A stretch of DNA of 64,000 nt. It comes from Leptospira_A soteropolitanensis (GTDB lineage: Bacteria; Spirochaetota; Leptospiria; Leptospirales; Leptospiraceae). The position numbers and the translations under genes are program-made. Position 1 is the first letter of the stretch. The number at the start of each line of letters is the position of its first letter. The notes beneath the pieces were generated by a model. It ran no database searches, was not told where the DNA came from, and saw only the letters and a program-made list of their open reading frames with translations. Of the stretch, positions 51,573-60,285 are shown piece after piece. The stretch lies in NCBI RefSeq assembly GCF_026151335.1, contig NZ_JAMQPP010000001.1. The stretch is one strand, 5' to 3'.

Positions 51573-52358
51573 GTGCAAACTTATAAATCTTGGAATATAA
51601 GTATAGAAGATCGAATCGCAACAATTACATTGCAAACCAATGATTTGAATGTGATGAATATGGATTCTCTTTTTGAACTAAAGAAAATTAGTAAAGAACT
51701 GGATGAAAATCAAAATGTCTGGGTCATCATTTTGCAGGGTGCTGGAAAACATTTTTCTTCAGGTGTTAACATTGACATCTTAAACAAAGTGACTGAAATT
51801 AATTCTGAAGAATTTAAACATCACATGAGAGAAATGCAAAGTTGTTTTACAGCATTTGAAAATATCAAAAAGCCAACAATTGCCAAATTACAAGGATTTT
51901 GTATGGGTGGTGGTTTTATGTTGAGTTTATGCTGCGATTTTAGAATTGCTAGTGAAAAATCAGTATTTTCAATTCCGCTTGTTAAACTAGGTTTAACAGT
52001 ACTTATGGGAACGAATCGGATTACTCGTAATGCTGGCGTGGCAGCAACAAATGAATTGGTTATGTTAGGTGAAAAATTTAACCCAGAAAAAGCATTACAA
52101 CTTAACTTGGTCACTAAAGTAGTGTCTCCTGATAATTTGGAAGACTCTGTGAAACAATTTGCAAATAAGTTTAAATCTTTACCTCCTAAAACAATTTCTA
52201 TTACGAAACAAATTATTCAACAGGGAGATAAAATTCCTTTAGACCAAAGTTTGGAATTAGAAATCGAATTACAATCTCAGATTTTAGATTCTTCAGATTT
52301 AAAAGAAGCTTTAGATAGTTTTACGAATCAGCGCAAACCTGTTTTTACTGGTAACTAA
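51573..52358 (+). CDS. Enoyl-CoA hydratase/isomerase family protein
   Basis: A 261-aa crotonase. Oxyanion-hole regions are GAGKHFSSGVNI and GFCMGGGFMLSLCCDFRIA. In hydratases the following segment normally reads P-E-V; here it is FSIPLVKLGL, so the first catalytic Glu is Leu. The second Glu (ATNELVMLG) is kept. That pattern suggests an isomerase, hydrolase or other crotonase reaction. The start is GTG at 51573, 5 nt after GGGAGA. Confidence 0.87.
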   Translation: MQTYKSWNISIEDRIATITLQTNDLNVMNMDSLFELKKISKELDENQNVWVIILQGAGKHFSSGVNIDILNKVTEINSEEFKHHMREMQSCFTAFENIKKPTIAKLQGFCMGGGFMLSLCCDFRIASEKSVFSIPLVKLGLTVLMGTNRITRNAGVAATNELVMLGEKFNPEKALQLNLVTKVVSPDNLEDSVKQFANKFKSLPPKTISITKQIIQQGDKIPLDQSLELEIELQSQILDSSDLKEALDSFTNQRKPVFTGN

Positions 52359-52360
52359 CA

Positions 52361-53923
52361 ATGAATATTGAGTCTCTCTGGCAGAATGGAAAAGTAACAG
52401 TCAATCGAATCAGAATGGTTCTCTTTTTTGTATTTTTCTCAGCTCTACTGGGAGCAAAAGATAGTATGCCCCAAACAATGTTTGCGATACACCTTTCGGG
52501 AACTTTGGTTATGGGTTTTTATGCGACTGTCTGTTATCTTTGGATAAAAATGGGAAATCCACCAAATTGGTTTCATAAATTAATTATCCTTTTAGATATA
52601 GGATTTCATTTGATCAATACATCTATTGACTGCAGTATGGGTCCATTAGAAGCAAAGTCTGCTTTAAATAACACTGCAGTGCTTCTCGTTGTGTATTTTT
52701 ATTTAATATACTCTGGATTTCTAGGAAATCCTAATTTTGTATTGTTTAATGGATGTTTGGCGGGTGTGGGTGTATTTTTGTCGTACTTTATATCTATCTC
52801 TTATGGTGGACTAATTCCGACTGAAGATCCAACACTTTATATCCAACCAGGATATGTTGGAACTTCTGCTGAAATTATAAAAGGAATATTTATCATTGTA
52901 AGTGGCGTATTACTTTCAAGGCTTATTGCACTTTTGATTCAAATCAGCGATAAAGGAATAGAGAAAGCAAAAGAATCAGAGGATTTATTTCAAAAGTCAA
53001 TCGTTCAAAAGAAAATGGTCCAAGGAGCAGCAATCAGCTTAGAATCTTCGATTCATAGTTGTGGAAACTATATTTCTAAAACGGCAGAAAGATTAGAATC
53101 CCAAGCTGCATCTCTAGAACAAGTTACAGCAATCAACACAGAACTGTTTTCTTCTTTTGAATCAAATGCTAAGATCATCAATGACCAAAATATTAAAATA
53201 TCAGGTTTATTTTCTGGATCGAACGAGCTAGATCAATTAGTTAAAACGATCAGTGAGATCAATCAGGAATTAATTTTATTAGCGAATGAAAATAAAAAAG
53301 ATATAAAAGAAATTGCAACGGTCTCTCATAGAACCAGTGAGTACTTAACTTCAATTAAATCCTCATTTGATAAAGTAGATGAAATCAATCAAATTGTCGC
53401 TGAAATCGGTGAGAAGACTAATCTACTTGCGTTGAATGCTTCGATTGAAGCGGCTCGTGCTGGGGATGTAGGCAAGGGATTTGCGGTTGTCGCGAGCGAA
53501 GTAAGCAAACTTGCCGACTTTACTGCGACAAATGCAAAAATAATTTCGGAAGTTGTAGGGAATTCTCGAAAGTTTATTTTTAACGCCGCAGATGTTTCCA
53601 CCCAAACAGGGAAATTAACAACAAATCAAATTCAAAAATTAGAAATAACAACAGAGAAAGTTAGTTATATGCATGAGCTATTTGAAAAACAAAAGGGAAT
53701 TATTTTTGATACTTTGGCTCGTTTGAATGAGATAAATGATTTATCTTCACAAATATCACTTAGTACGAAAGAGCAAATTTCGGGACAAACTGAAGTGAAT
53801 AAAGGAATCCTATCCTTAGAAGATGAAGTGAGTCAAATATCGGATGCATCCAGAAACTTGGAGCAGTACGTAGAACAAATTAGATTTCAATCCCAAGAGT
53901 TATTGACTTTAAGCAACTCCTAG
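52361..53923 (+). CDS. Methyl-accepting chemotaxis protein with multi-helix membrane sensor
   Basis: A 520-aa chemoreceptor. About six hydrophobic helices occupy residues 15-200, with no large periplasmic domain and no HAMP. The signalling hairpin centres on EIGEKTNLLALNASIEAARAGDVGKGFAVVASEV. The C-terminal half is coiled coil. It lies 2 nt after the crotonase in a catabolic operon, so it likely guides the cell to the operon's substrate, possibly sensing a membrane-soluble ligand directly or membrane energetics. Confidence 0.88.
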   Translation: MNIESLWQNGKVTVNRIRMVLFFVFFSALLGAKDSMPQTMFAIHLSGTLVMGFYATVCYLWIKMGNPPNWFHKLIILLDIGFHLINTSIDCSMGPLEAKSALNNTAVLLVVYFYLIYSGFLGNPNFVLFNGCLAGVGVFLSYFISISYGGLIPTEDPTLYIQPGYVGTSAEIIKGIFIIVSGVLLSRLIALLIQISDKGIEKAKESEDLFQKSIVQKKMVQGAAISLESSIHSCGNYISKTAERLESQAASLEQVTAINTELFSSFESNAKIINDQNIKISGLFSGSNELDQLVKTISEINQELILLANENKKDIKEIATVSHRTSEYLTSIKSSFDKVDEINQIVAEIGEKTNLLALNASIEAARAGDVGKGFAVVASEVSKLADFTATNAKIISEVVGNSRKFIFNAADVSTQTGKLTTNQIQKLEITTEKVSYMHELFEKQKGIIFDTLARLNEINDLSSQISLSTKEQISGQTEVNKGILSLEDEVSQISDASRNLEQYVEQIRFQSQELLTLSNS

Positions 53924-53952
53924 TATAAAATTTTGTTTTTTGGAGAACATTT

Positions 53953-55182
53953 ATGTTTCAAATCAAATCACAACTGCTAATCTTTTTTGGAATTTTTCTC
54001 ATAAGTTTTGGCATATTCAATTGTTCTAATACACCATTGGAACCAGACCAAATCGTTGACCAACACGGAAAAACCATCACGTTAATTCCAGAACCCGGAC
54101 TTAATCGTACTGATCAAAAAGAAATCAAAAACCCAATCCCACTTTTATTAGCCGATGGAAAACTAAATGTTTCGGGTTGGGCTAGATACCCTTATTTTCA
54201 AATTGATGAATCCTTTATAAAGGCAGAGCCAAAACGATATAAACGTTGGGAACATTATACATTTTATAACGAAAAATTTGGTGGTGCCGTAACCATTACG
54301 GACATTGGAAATTTGGCAATGGGTAGCATTGAACTTTTAGAGTTCTCTACTGGCAAAGTTCTCTTTTCCAAAACTGAATTAGTAAGACCTGGTGAGATAT
54401 TTTTTCCTACGAATACAATAGATCCAATCGAATTCAAAAAAGGGGATCAGTACATTCGTATTACTAAATTAAAAGGCAAAAGAGTCATAGAATATTCTAT
54501 CAATGGCGATTCTAATTCTGCATTTATTAAAGGAAATTTAGAGTTGGAAGAAAAAGCTCCAGAGGCACTCGCTGTGATTACTCCTTTTTCTGAATCAACT
54601 TTTTTCTATGAATACAAAATGCCTAGTTTGCTTTGTAAAGGTTCTATCGAACATAACAATATCAGTTATGAATTTAGTGATAAGAGTTATGCAGTATTAG
54701 ATTGGGGAAGAGGAACTTGGCCAGAAAAAAACAAATGGCTGTGGGCAGCGGGTGCAGGTCTAGTTGATGGTGAGTTACTTAGCTTAAATTTAGGTTATGG
54801 TTTTGGAATTCCAAACAATGCTACCGAGAATGGAATCGTTTATAAAGGAAAGGTTCATAAACTTGATAAAGTTACTTGGAAGTACGACGTAACAGATTAT
54901 AAAAAACCTTGGAAGTTTATCAGTAACGAAGGACGTTTGGAACTCGAATTCACACCGGTTTACCTTTTACATTCAGACATTGACTTAATGGGAATGATTG
55001 GTTTCTTAAAACAATTATACCAAAACTTTACCTTCTCCGAAATATTGGAACTTCTTAAGACGGAAGCTTATTTAAATAAAGCATTTGGACATTACAACGG
55101 TTATGTTGTTTTGGACAATGGAACAAAATTAATTGTAAAAGATCTTGCTGGTTTTGCTGAGCAAATGTACCAGCAGTGGTAA
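53953..55182 (+). CDS. DUF2804-family lipoprotein
   Basis: A 409-aa probable lipoprotein: signal peptide LIFFGIFLISFGIFNC with Cys24. The body matches the DUF2804 layout: GWARYPYFQID near 63, AVLDWGRGTWPEKNKWLWAAG in the middle and FGHYNGYVVLDNGTKLIVKDL at the end. Related lipocalin-like proteins handle hydrophobic molecules, and that would suit the operon, but the function is unproven. GGAGAA lies 7 nt before the ATG. It is the last gene of the operon and ends 1 nt from the convergent MFS gene. Confidence 0.75.
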   Translation: MFQIKSQLLIFFGIFLISFGIFNCSNTPLEPDQIVDQHGKTITLIPEPGLNRTDQKEIKNPIPLLLADGKLNVSGWARYPYFQIDESFIKAEPKRYKRWEHYTFYNEKFGGAVTITDIGNLAMGSIELLEFSTGKVLFSKTELVRPGEIFFPTNTIDPIEFKKGDQYIRITKLKGKRVIEYSINGDSNSAFIKGNLELEEKAPEALAVITPFSESTFFYEYKMPSLLCKGSIEHNNISYEFSDKSYAVLDWGRGTWPEKNKWLWAAGAGLVDGELLSLNLGYGFGIPNNATENGIVYKGKVHKLDKVTWKYDVTDYKKPWKFISNEGRLELEFTPVYLLHSDIDLMGMIGFLKQLYQNFTFSEILELLKTEAYLNKAFGHYNGYVVLDNGTKLIVKDLAGFAEQMYQQW

Positions 55183-55183
55183 T

Positions 55184-56383
55184 TTACAACTTGTAGTTTC
55201 TTAGTGTTTCTAATCTGATTGTGCTTAAAATCACAATCAGAGTGAGGGTACCTCCAGCCGTGATGACAGCTGTGTCTATTGGCAAATTTACTAAAAGAAG
55301 TCCGGAAATGAGACCAGATAAAGCAGGTATTACCTGACTTGTGATTGTATATAAACTTACTAGTCTACCTCTATATTCTGTAGTCACTTCGGATTGTAAG
55401 ATAGCAACGATTAAACTAATACTAGCACCGGCTCCAAATCCACTAAATAGTAAAAATAAAACAGATAGCCAAACAATATTACTAAACCCAATCCCTAAAA
55501 GCCCCAAACCACAAAATAACCCTGCTAAGAGTATCATTTTTCCGTAACCAATGTGTTTTGCAAGTTTCAACGAAACTCCTCCACCAATTAACAATGCAAT
55601 GGCGAGTCCTCCCAAAAAAAATCCTCTTTCCAATTCTCCAAGTTGCAAAATCCCTTTGGCATACCGGGGCATCATTACTTGAACCGGACCCATCGAACAG
55701 TAAATGATAATCGAAAAAAGTAAAGTTTGTTTAAGGAGCGGATGATTTTTCGCATAAGAGACTCCACGCAGAATTCGATCCCAAGCAGAAGAAGATTTAC
55801 CGAGACCGTCTGTTTGAATTCCTAAAAGGAGGACCATTGCTATAAAAAATAAACTAATTCCAGTTAAATGAACCATCTCCCAGGAATGAATTTTTCGACA
55901 AAAGGCAAGGATTGGCGGTGCCGCTCCAAATCCAAGCATGACAAGGATATTGAAAACTACTGCTAACTTTACTTGGCGGTCTCCGGCAAGTCTTCCTAGA
56001 AGGGACATACGTGCGGGAGCAAGAACTGACCAACCTATTCCTGCAAAAGCTGCGCCAAGTAAATAAATGATCACGGCTAATTCTCCTTCCATTCGAGAGG
56101 AAAGATGTAACAAACCAAGAGAAACTAAAAAGGATACATGGGCACCCTGTGCTAATTTTTGTGGCGAATAAGAATCACACCAAGCACCCGCAAACCAACC
56201 AAGAAAGAGAGGTACACCAAAACACAAACCAAAGCCGAAACCAGCAAGAGCATCTGCATTCCAAACATCTTGTGCATATAAAATGACACTATAGTTTGTT
56301 AGGTGTCCGGCCAAAAATCCCAAAAAGGAGGCAGCCAAAAATCTTACAATTTGTCCTTGGTTATAGTTTGTGATTGAATTCAT
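55184..56383 (-). CDS. MFS transporter
   Basis: A 399-aa permease with 12 predicted helices. The helix 2-3 loop has GWFAGAWCDSYSPQKLAQ, close to the MFS motif, and LVSLYTITSQVIPALSGLISG resembles the EmrB/enterobactin-exporter-type (MFS_3) group. It could export or import a product of the pathway. Its ATG overlaps the upstream propeller gene stop (ATGA). Last gene of the four-gene minus-strand operon. Confidence 0.85.
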   Translation of the reverse strand: MNSITNYNQGQIVRFLAASFLGFLAGHLTNYSVILYAQDVWNADALAGFGFGLCFGVPLFLGWFAGAWCDSYSPQKLAQGAHVSFLVSLGLLHLSSRMEGELAVIIYLLGAAFAGIGWSVLAPARMSLLGRLAGDRQVKLAVVFNILVMLGFGAAPPILAFCRKIHSWEMVHLTGISLFFIAMVLLLGIQTDGLGKSSSAWDRILRGVSYAKNHPLLKQTLLFSIIIYCSMGPVQVMMPRYAKGILQLGELERGFFLGGLAIALLIGGGVSLKLAKHIGYGKMILLAGLFCGLGLLGIGFSNIVWLSVLFLLFSGFGAGASISLIVAILQSEVTTEYRGRLVSLYTITSQVIPALSGLISGLLLVNLPIDTAVITAGGTLTLIVILSTIRLETLRNYKL

Positions 56384-58161
56384 TTTGATTGTTTAATTTC
56401 CATAAGTGTTGGTTGTCCATCTTCAATATGCCAACTTGGGAAGGCACCATTACAAGTGTAGGCTTTTCCATCTGGACCAAATTCTACATCTCTTGTAAAA
56501 GTAACTTTTCGACTCATCGGATACACTTTCCATTCTTCTGTTTTGATATCCATTGCCATAATATTGTCTGAGGAAGTACCATTCACCCAAACTAAATTTC
56601 TGGGTCTATCTACATTAAGAGAATAGGGAGTTTCTACTCCATCTACGGCAGTTGGTAAAGGATACATTTTAAATTTACCATCTTCTGGTGTGTACTTAGC
56701 AATGGAACCTTCAGGAAAAGCGGAAATCCAAATATGGTCGTCTTTATCAATTCTTAGGCGGCGTGGTCCTTGGAACGGAGTTTCGATTAATTTAAAACTA
56801 TCATCTTTTGGATTGATGACACCAATTGTATCAGCGTGTAATCGAGTGAACCAAACTGTTCCATTGGGTGCGATATCAATTCCGTAAGGAAGAGGCATTC
56901 CACTCACTCGTTCATCCACAGGAAGTAGGTGCATTGGAAATCCCCAGTTCATCAACTTCACAATGAATCCACTGATCCATAAACTAAAACTTTCCTTTTT
57001 GGTTCTAGCAGGTAAGTCATAATTTTTAAATGAATTTTTTTTACGATCAAACATTCCTACTTGATTCGATAGAGCCAAAGTAAACCAAACTCGATCTTCG
57101 TCATCTATACGAACTGTGTGTGGATACAATCCATCTGCAAACATATGGTCAGTAAATTTTTTTGTAATTGGATCAAACTCTGTAATTCTTTTTTGTAAGG
57201 ATGGAGTGATGAATATATGTCCATCCACTGGAGACTCTGCCAGGGAATGAAGTCCTACATAAGTTTCATGTTTTTGGAAAGAACGTAACCTTCCGGGAAG
57301 TAGACCTCCGAGTTCGTCTTCCGGCTGTTTTGGAACTTTATATACAACCGTTTTACCTGTGTTAGGATCAATTTCCCAAAGTCGGTCTTGAATATTATCA
57401 CCCACGTATACAAGCCCTGTTTTTTTATGATACAAAAGATCATGCATTTGAGAAAAACTATCACCCATTGGCCATTCTCGGATCACAGCACCGTACAATT
57501 CTTTTCCCCAAGTACGGCCTGGTTTTACGCGTTCCGGATGTTTGAGTAGATCTACATAAGCGTTTGAGAGTATTGCTGGGAGTTTCTTTTTTGCTTTGCC
57601 ATGTGGCCTTGCTCCATATCCCATCATTCGATTGATGATATCTTCCCAATCACCTTCTGAGAATGCCCGGCGCATAAAAAAACTTCCTTGTTGGTGGCAA
57701 AACCCACATTGTTCCATGTAAGTTTTTCTTAGGTCTTTATCTTCACCAAAATCTAATGCCGCAACCCAACTATTGGATGGGTATTGACTTACGAGAAGAT
57801 TGATATCCATAACTTTCTCCATTCGAAAGGACTGGAAGGAACCAGAGGAAAAGGCCCTTAGGTTTTGATCTTTGTATCCAATTTTTCGTAAGCGAATGAC
57901 TACAGAAGGTGCATAGGGAAAGGGAACTTGGATCTTTCCATTGGAATTAGTAAACATAGTCACTTCTGGCGTTATGGTAAATACTAAACCTTCTGGCGGA
58001 TATCCATGATCATCTCTTGGGGGTACTTGTGGTTTTTCGGCTTTGACAGTAACCATAACAAGATCTAATGGTTTTCCGGAAGTATCTTTCACTTCGATCT
58101 CAATGGCAAATAACGGAACACAGACGATAAAAATGAATAAGAGGAAAATTCTAGTTTTCAT
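56380..58161 (-). CDS. Periplasmic fusion: carboxypeptidase-like domain, haem-binding motif and Vgb-type beta-propeller
   Basis: A 593-aa secreted protein (signal FLLFIFIVCVPLFA). Residues 22-115 form a carboxypeptidase-regulatory-like beta domain (VKDTSGKPLDLVMVTVKAE). A c-type haem site CGFCH lies at 152-156, with Met179/Met180 as possible axial ligands. From about 215 to the end runs a beta-propeller with repeated VWFTLALSNQVGMFD, VWFTRLHADTIGVINP and IWISAFPEGSIAKY phrases, as in virginiamycin B lyase and SMP-30 relatives. The Vgb catalytic His/Glu set was not verified. It overlaps the epimerase gene by 11 nt. Confidence 0.78.
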   Translation of the reverse strand: MKTRIFLLFIFIVCVPLFAIEIEVKDTSGKPLDLVMVTVKAEKPQVPPRDDHGYPPEGLVFTITPEVTMFTNSNGKIQVPFPYAPSVVIRLRKIGYKDQNLRAFSSGSFQSFRMEKVMDINLLVSQYPSNSWVAALDFGEDKDLRKTYMEQCGFCHQQGSFFMRRAFSEGDWEDIINRMMGYGARPHGKAKKKLPAILSNAYVDLLKHPERVKPGRTWGKELYGAVIREWPMGDSFSQMHDLLYHKKTGLVYVGDNIQDRLWEIDPNTGKTVVYKVPKQPEDELGGLLPGRLRSFQKHETYVGLHSLAESPVDGHIFITPSLQKRITEFDPITKKFTDHMFADGLYPHTVRIDDEDRVWFTLALSNQVGMFDRKKNSFKNYDLPARTKKESFSLWISGFIVKLMNWGFPMHLLPVDERVSGMPLPYGIDIAPNGTVWFTRLHADTIGVINPKDDSFKLIETPFQGPRRLRIDKDDHIWISAFPEGSIAKYTPEDGKFKMYPLPTAVDGVETPYSLNVDRPRNLVWVNGTSSDNIMAMDIKTEEWKVYPMSRKVTFTRDVEFGPDGKAYTCNGAFPSWHIEDGQPTLMEIKQSK

Positions 58162-59116
58162 GATAAGGAACTCCTTTAGCTTTTAAATATTGAATGAACG
58201 TTTCTTTGGATGTGAATTTTGGAATGTATCCAAATTCAGTTTTTAGCTTTTTGTTGGATAAGACGGGTCTGTATCTTAAAAAATCAATTTGATCAGGGCC
58301 ATATTGTGTTAGGCGGAACATTCTTAAAAGAAAGAGAACTGACTGTAATAAAAACGCAGGAATTGCCAAATACGGTTTTCTGATCATAGAACTAATTTCT
58401 TTTAAAGTCATTGCTCCATCTCCCGCGAGATTGAACTGCCCCTCTTTTTTTTCTAAAATACCTTTAATGATGATTTGGATGACATCTTCATCCCAAATAA
58501 ATACAAAAGGACTTAAATGTCCGAAAACACCCATAACGAATGGTTTGCGAAACATATCAGTGATTAGGTTATTTACGGTAGATCCTAAAATGGTTCCAGG
58601 TCTTAAAATCAGTTGTTTCAATCCAGGATGTTGGTTTCGATAACTAAGAAGAAGTTCTTCTACTTCTTTTTTGTGTCTAGAATAAACAAAGGCAGAATGA
58701 CCACGGATGGGATCTGATTCTTCTATCCAATCTCGATTGTCTTTGTGATAGCCGTAGGCGGCTCCAGAACTTGTTATGATTATTTGTTCTGTTTTAGAAA
58801 TTACAGCACCATCTAACACATTCCTTGTGCCTTCCACATCAATTTTAAATTGGATTTCTTCACTCATTCCTGGTGGTGGATTCAAAATGGAAGCTAAATG
58901 CACTATGGAATTAGGTTTCCATTTTTGAATCAGTGAAATCACTTCTTCTTTTTTAGTGATGTCCAAATTTTGAAATTCGACATTGGAAAAGTTTTCTAAT
59001 CCCTTTAATGGTTTGATATCTGTTGTAAAAATTTTCCAATCTGGATAGGTTTTTGTTATATGTTGGATGAGCGAGGTGCCAATGTATCCAGCACCTCCGG
59101 TAATAAATACTCTCAA
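58151..59116 (-). CDS. NAD-dependent epimerase/dehydratase
   Basis: A 321-aa extended SDR: VFITGGAGYIGTSLIQHI, IVHLASILNPPPG, SSGAAYG, and Tyr-x3-Lys in VYSRHKKEVE. The start is TTG at 59116, 7 nt after AAGGAA. It is the second epimerase of the region and, like the one at 47812, is associated with an SASS symporter. Substrate unknown; sterol- or terpenoid-type alcohol oxidation is possible. Confidence 0.82.
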   Translation of the reverse strand: MRVFITGGAGYIGTSLIQHITKTYPDWKIFTTDIKPLKGLENFSNVEFQNLDITKKEEVISLIQKWKPNSIVHLASILNPPPGMSEEIQFKIDVEGTRNVLDGAVISKTEQIIITSSGAAYGYHKDNRDWIEESDPIRGHSAFVYSRHKKEVEELLLSYRNQHPGLKQLILRPGTILGSTVNNLITDMFRKPFVMGVFGHLSPFVFIWDEDVIQIIIKGILEKKEGQFNLAGDGAMTLKEISSMIRKPYLAIPAFLLQSVLFLLRMFRLTQYGPDQIDFLRYRPVLSNKKLKTEFGYIPKFTSKETFIQYLKAKGVPYHEN

Positions 59117-59117
59117 C

Positions 59118-60017
59118 TTAATTTCCTTCGATAGGTGAAAACTTTCGCCAATACAAAACTAATAAAAGTCCTGAAACAATATGCCAAATTCCCCAAAATG
59201 CTGCCACCAAAGCCATGTTTGGTTCCGCTTGAAATTGTGTTAATATAAGCCCAAGTGCAAGACCTGAGTTTTGCATTCCCACTTCGATAGTAATGGCACG
59301 ACGGTTGTAAGGGTCTTGGCGAAAAACTCTAGCGATTAGATTCCCGATGACAAGGGCCACTAAATTATGAAAAACAACAATCAGAAAAATGAATCCCATA
59401 TTGTCTAAAAATACCTTCCAGTTTCCCCCAACGGCAACAAGGACAAACACAAGAAAAGCAAAGGAAGAAACCCTTTTGAAAAACGGAGTGATTTTATGTG
59501 CGGTCCCCGTTGCATAATTTCCAATTAACATTCCAAGAGTTAAGGGAATTAAAAGTAAAATAACTAAACCTTTGATGATGGCGATACTATCAATATGAAG
59601 TTCTCCCGTTCCAGAGATCAATGCCTGAGTGACTGGATTCAAATTTGCCGTAATCGTAAAGTTTAGTGGTAAAGTAATAATGGCAAAAGCACTAGAGACA
59701 GTTGTCATACTCACGGAGAGTGCTGTATTTCCGCGCGCTAAATGAGTGATGATATTGGATAAATTACCGCCAGGACTTGCGGCAACTAACAACATTCCTA
59801 ACTCGATTCCTGCAGGCAAATCAAGTAATAGTGTAATCAGTAAAGTAATCCAGGGTAAAAAAATGGTCTGGCCAATAAGACCTGCTAGTACCGAGATCGG
59901 ACGTTGTAATACTGCTTTAAAAGCTATAAACCTAAGTTCTAAGGCAACACCGAAGATCATTAGCGCCAAAACAAGGCCTAAAACGATTTGGTAGTCGTTA
60001 TTATAATTCATTCTCAT
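59118..60017 (-). CDS. SASS/BASS-family sodium symporter (copy 2)
   Basis: A 299-aa membrane protein of the bile-acid:sodium symporter fold. The crossover motifs are ASPGGNLSNIITHLARGN and EVGMQNSGLALGLIL. It begins the minus-strand operon and is only distantly similar to copy 1 at 45805. Start choice is between ATG 60017 and ATG 60011 (10 nt after AGGA); the first is kept. It converges, via its operon, on the lipid operon. Confidence 0.87.
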   Translation of the reverse strand: MRMNYNNDYQIVLGLVLALMIFGVALELRFIAFKAVLQRPISVLAGLIGQTIFLPWITLLITLLLDLPAGIELGMLLVAASPGGNLSNIITHLARGNTALSVSMTTVSSAFAIITLPLNFTITANLNPVTQALISGTGELHIDSIAIIKGLVILLLIPLTLGMLIGNYATGTAHKITPFFKRVSSFAFLVFVLVAVGGNWKVFLDNMGFIFLIVVFHNLVALVIGNLIARVFRQDPYNRRAITIEVGMQNSGLALGLILTQFQAEPNMALVAAFWGIWHIVSGLLLVLYWRKFSPIEGN

Positions 60018-60216
60018 TCATTCCTAAAGAATTAAATAGATCCAATAAAGAACGCGAATTTGCATTCAGTATGTTCGCAAGACGATATCTTCTTCTATGG
60101 AAGATCCAATTCTATCTTTTTTTGAGGGAAATGAAAGTGAGAGCTAAGTTATTTCTGAACACTAACTTCTTTTCTTTATAGAACAATTTCTAAATGAAGT
60201 TAAGAACCTTACAAAA

Positions 60217-60251
60217 TTCACAAAAGGATAGCGATTTTATCCTTTTGTGAA
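60217..60251 (-). terminator. Strong intrinsic terminator of the porin operon
   Basis: A perfect 14-bp stem TTCACAAAAGGATA/TATCCTTTTGTGAA with a 7-nt loop lies 35 nt after the small lipoprotein stop. On the minus strand it is followed by TTTTG. The remaining sequence between 60018 and 60285 shows no gene. Confidence 0.8.
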
Positions 60252-60285
60252 GGGAAGTTCGAATTAAATATTAGTTAAGAAACAT

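Noticed and set aside
59998..60021. GAATGA direct repeats at the start of the second symporter as a FadR site
   Set aside because: The half-sites are in direct orientation, not inverted, and mostly result from ATG codons around the start.
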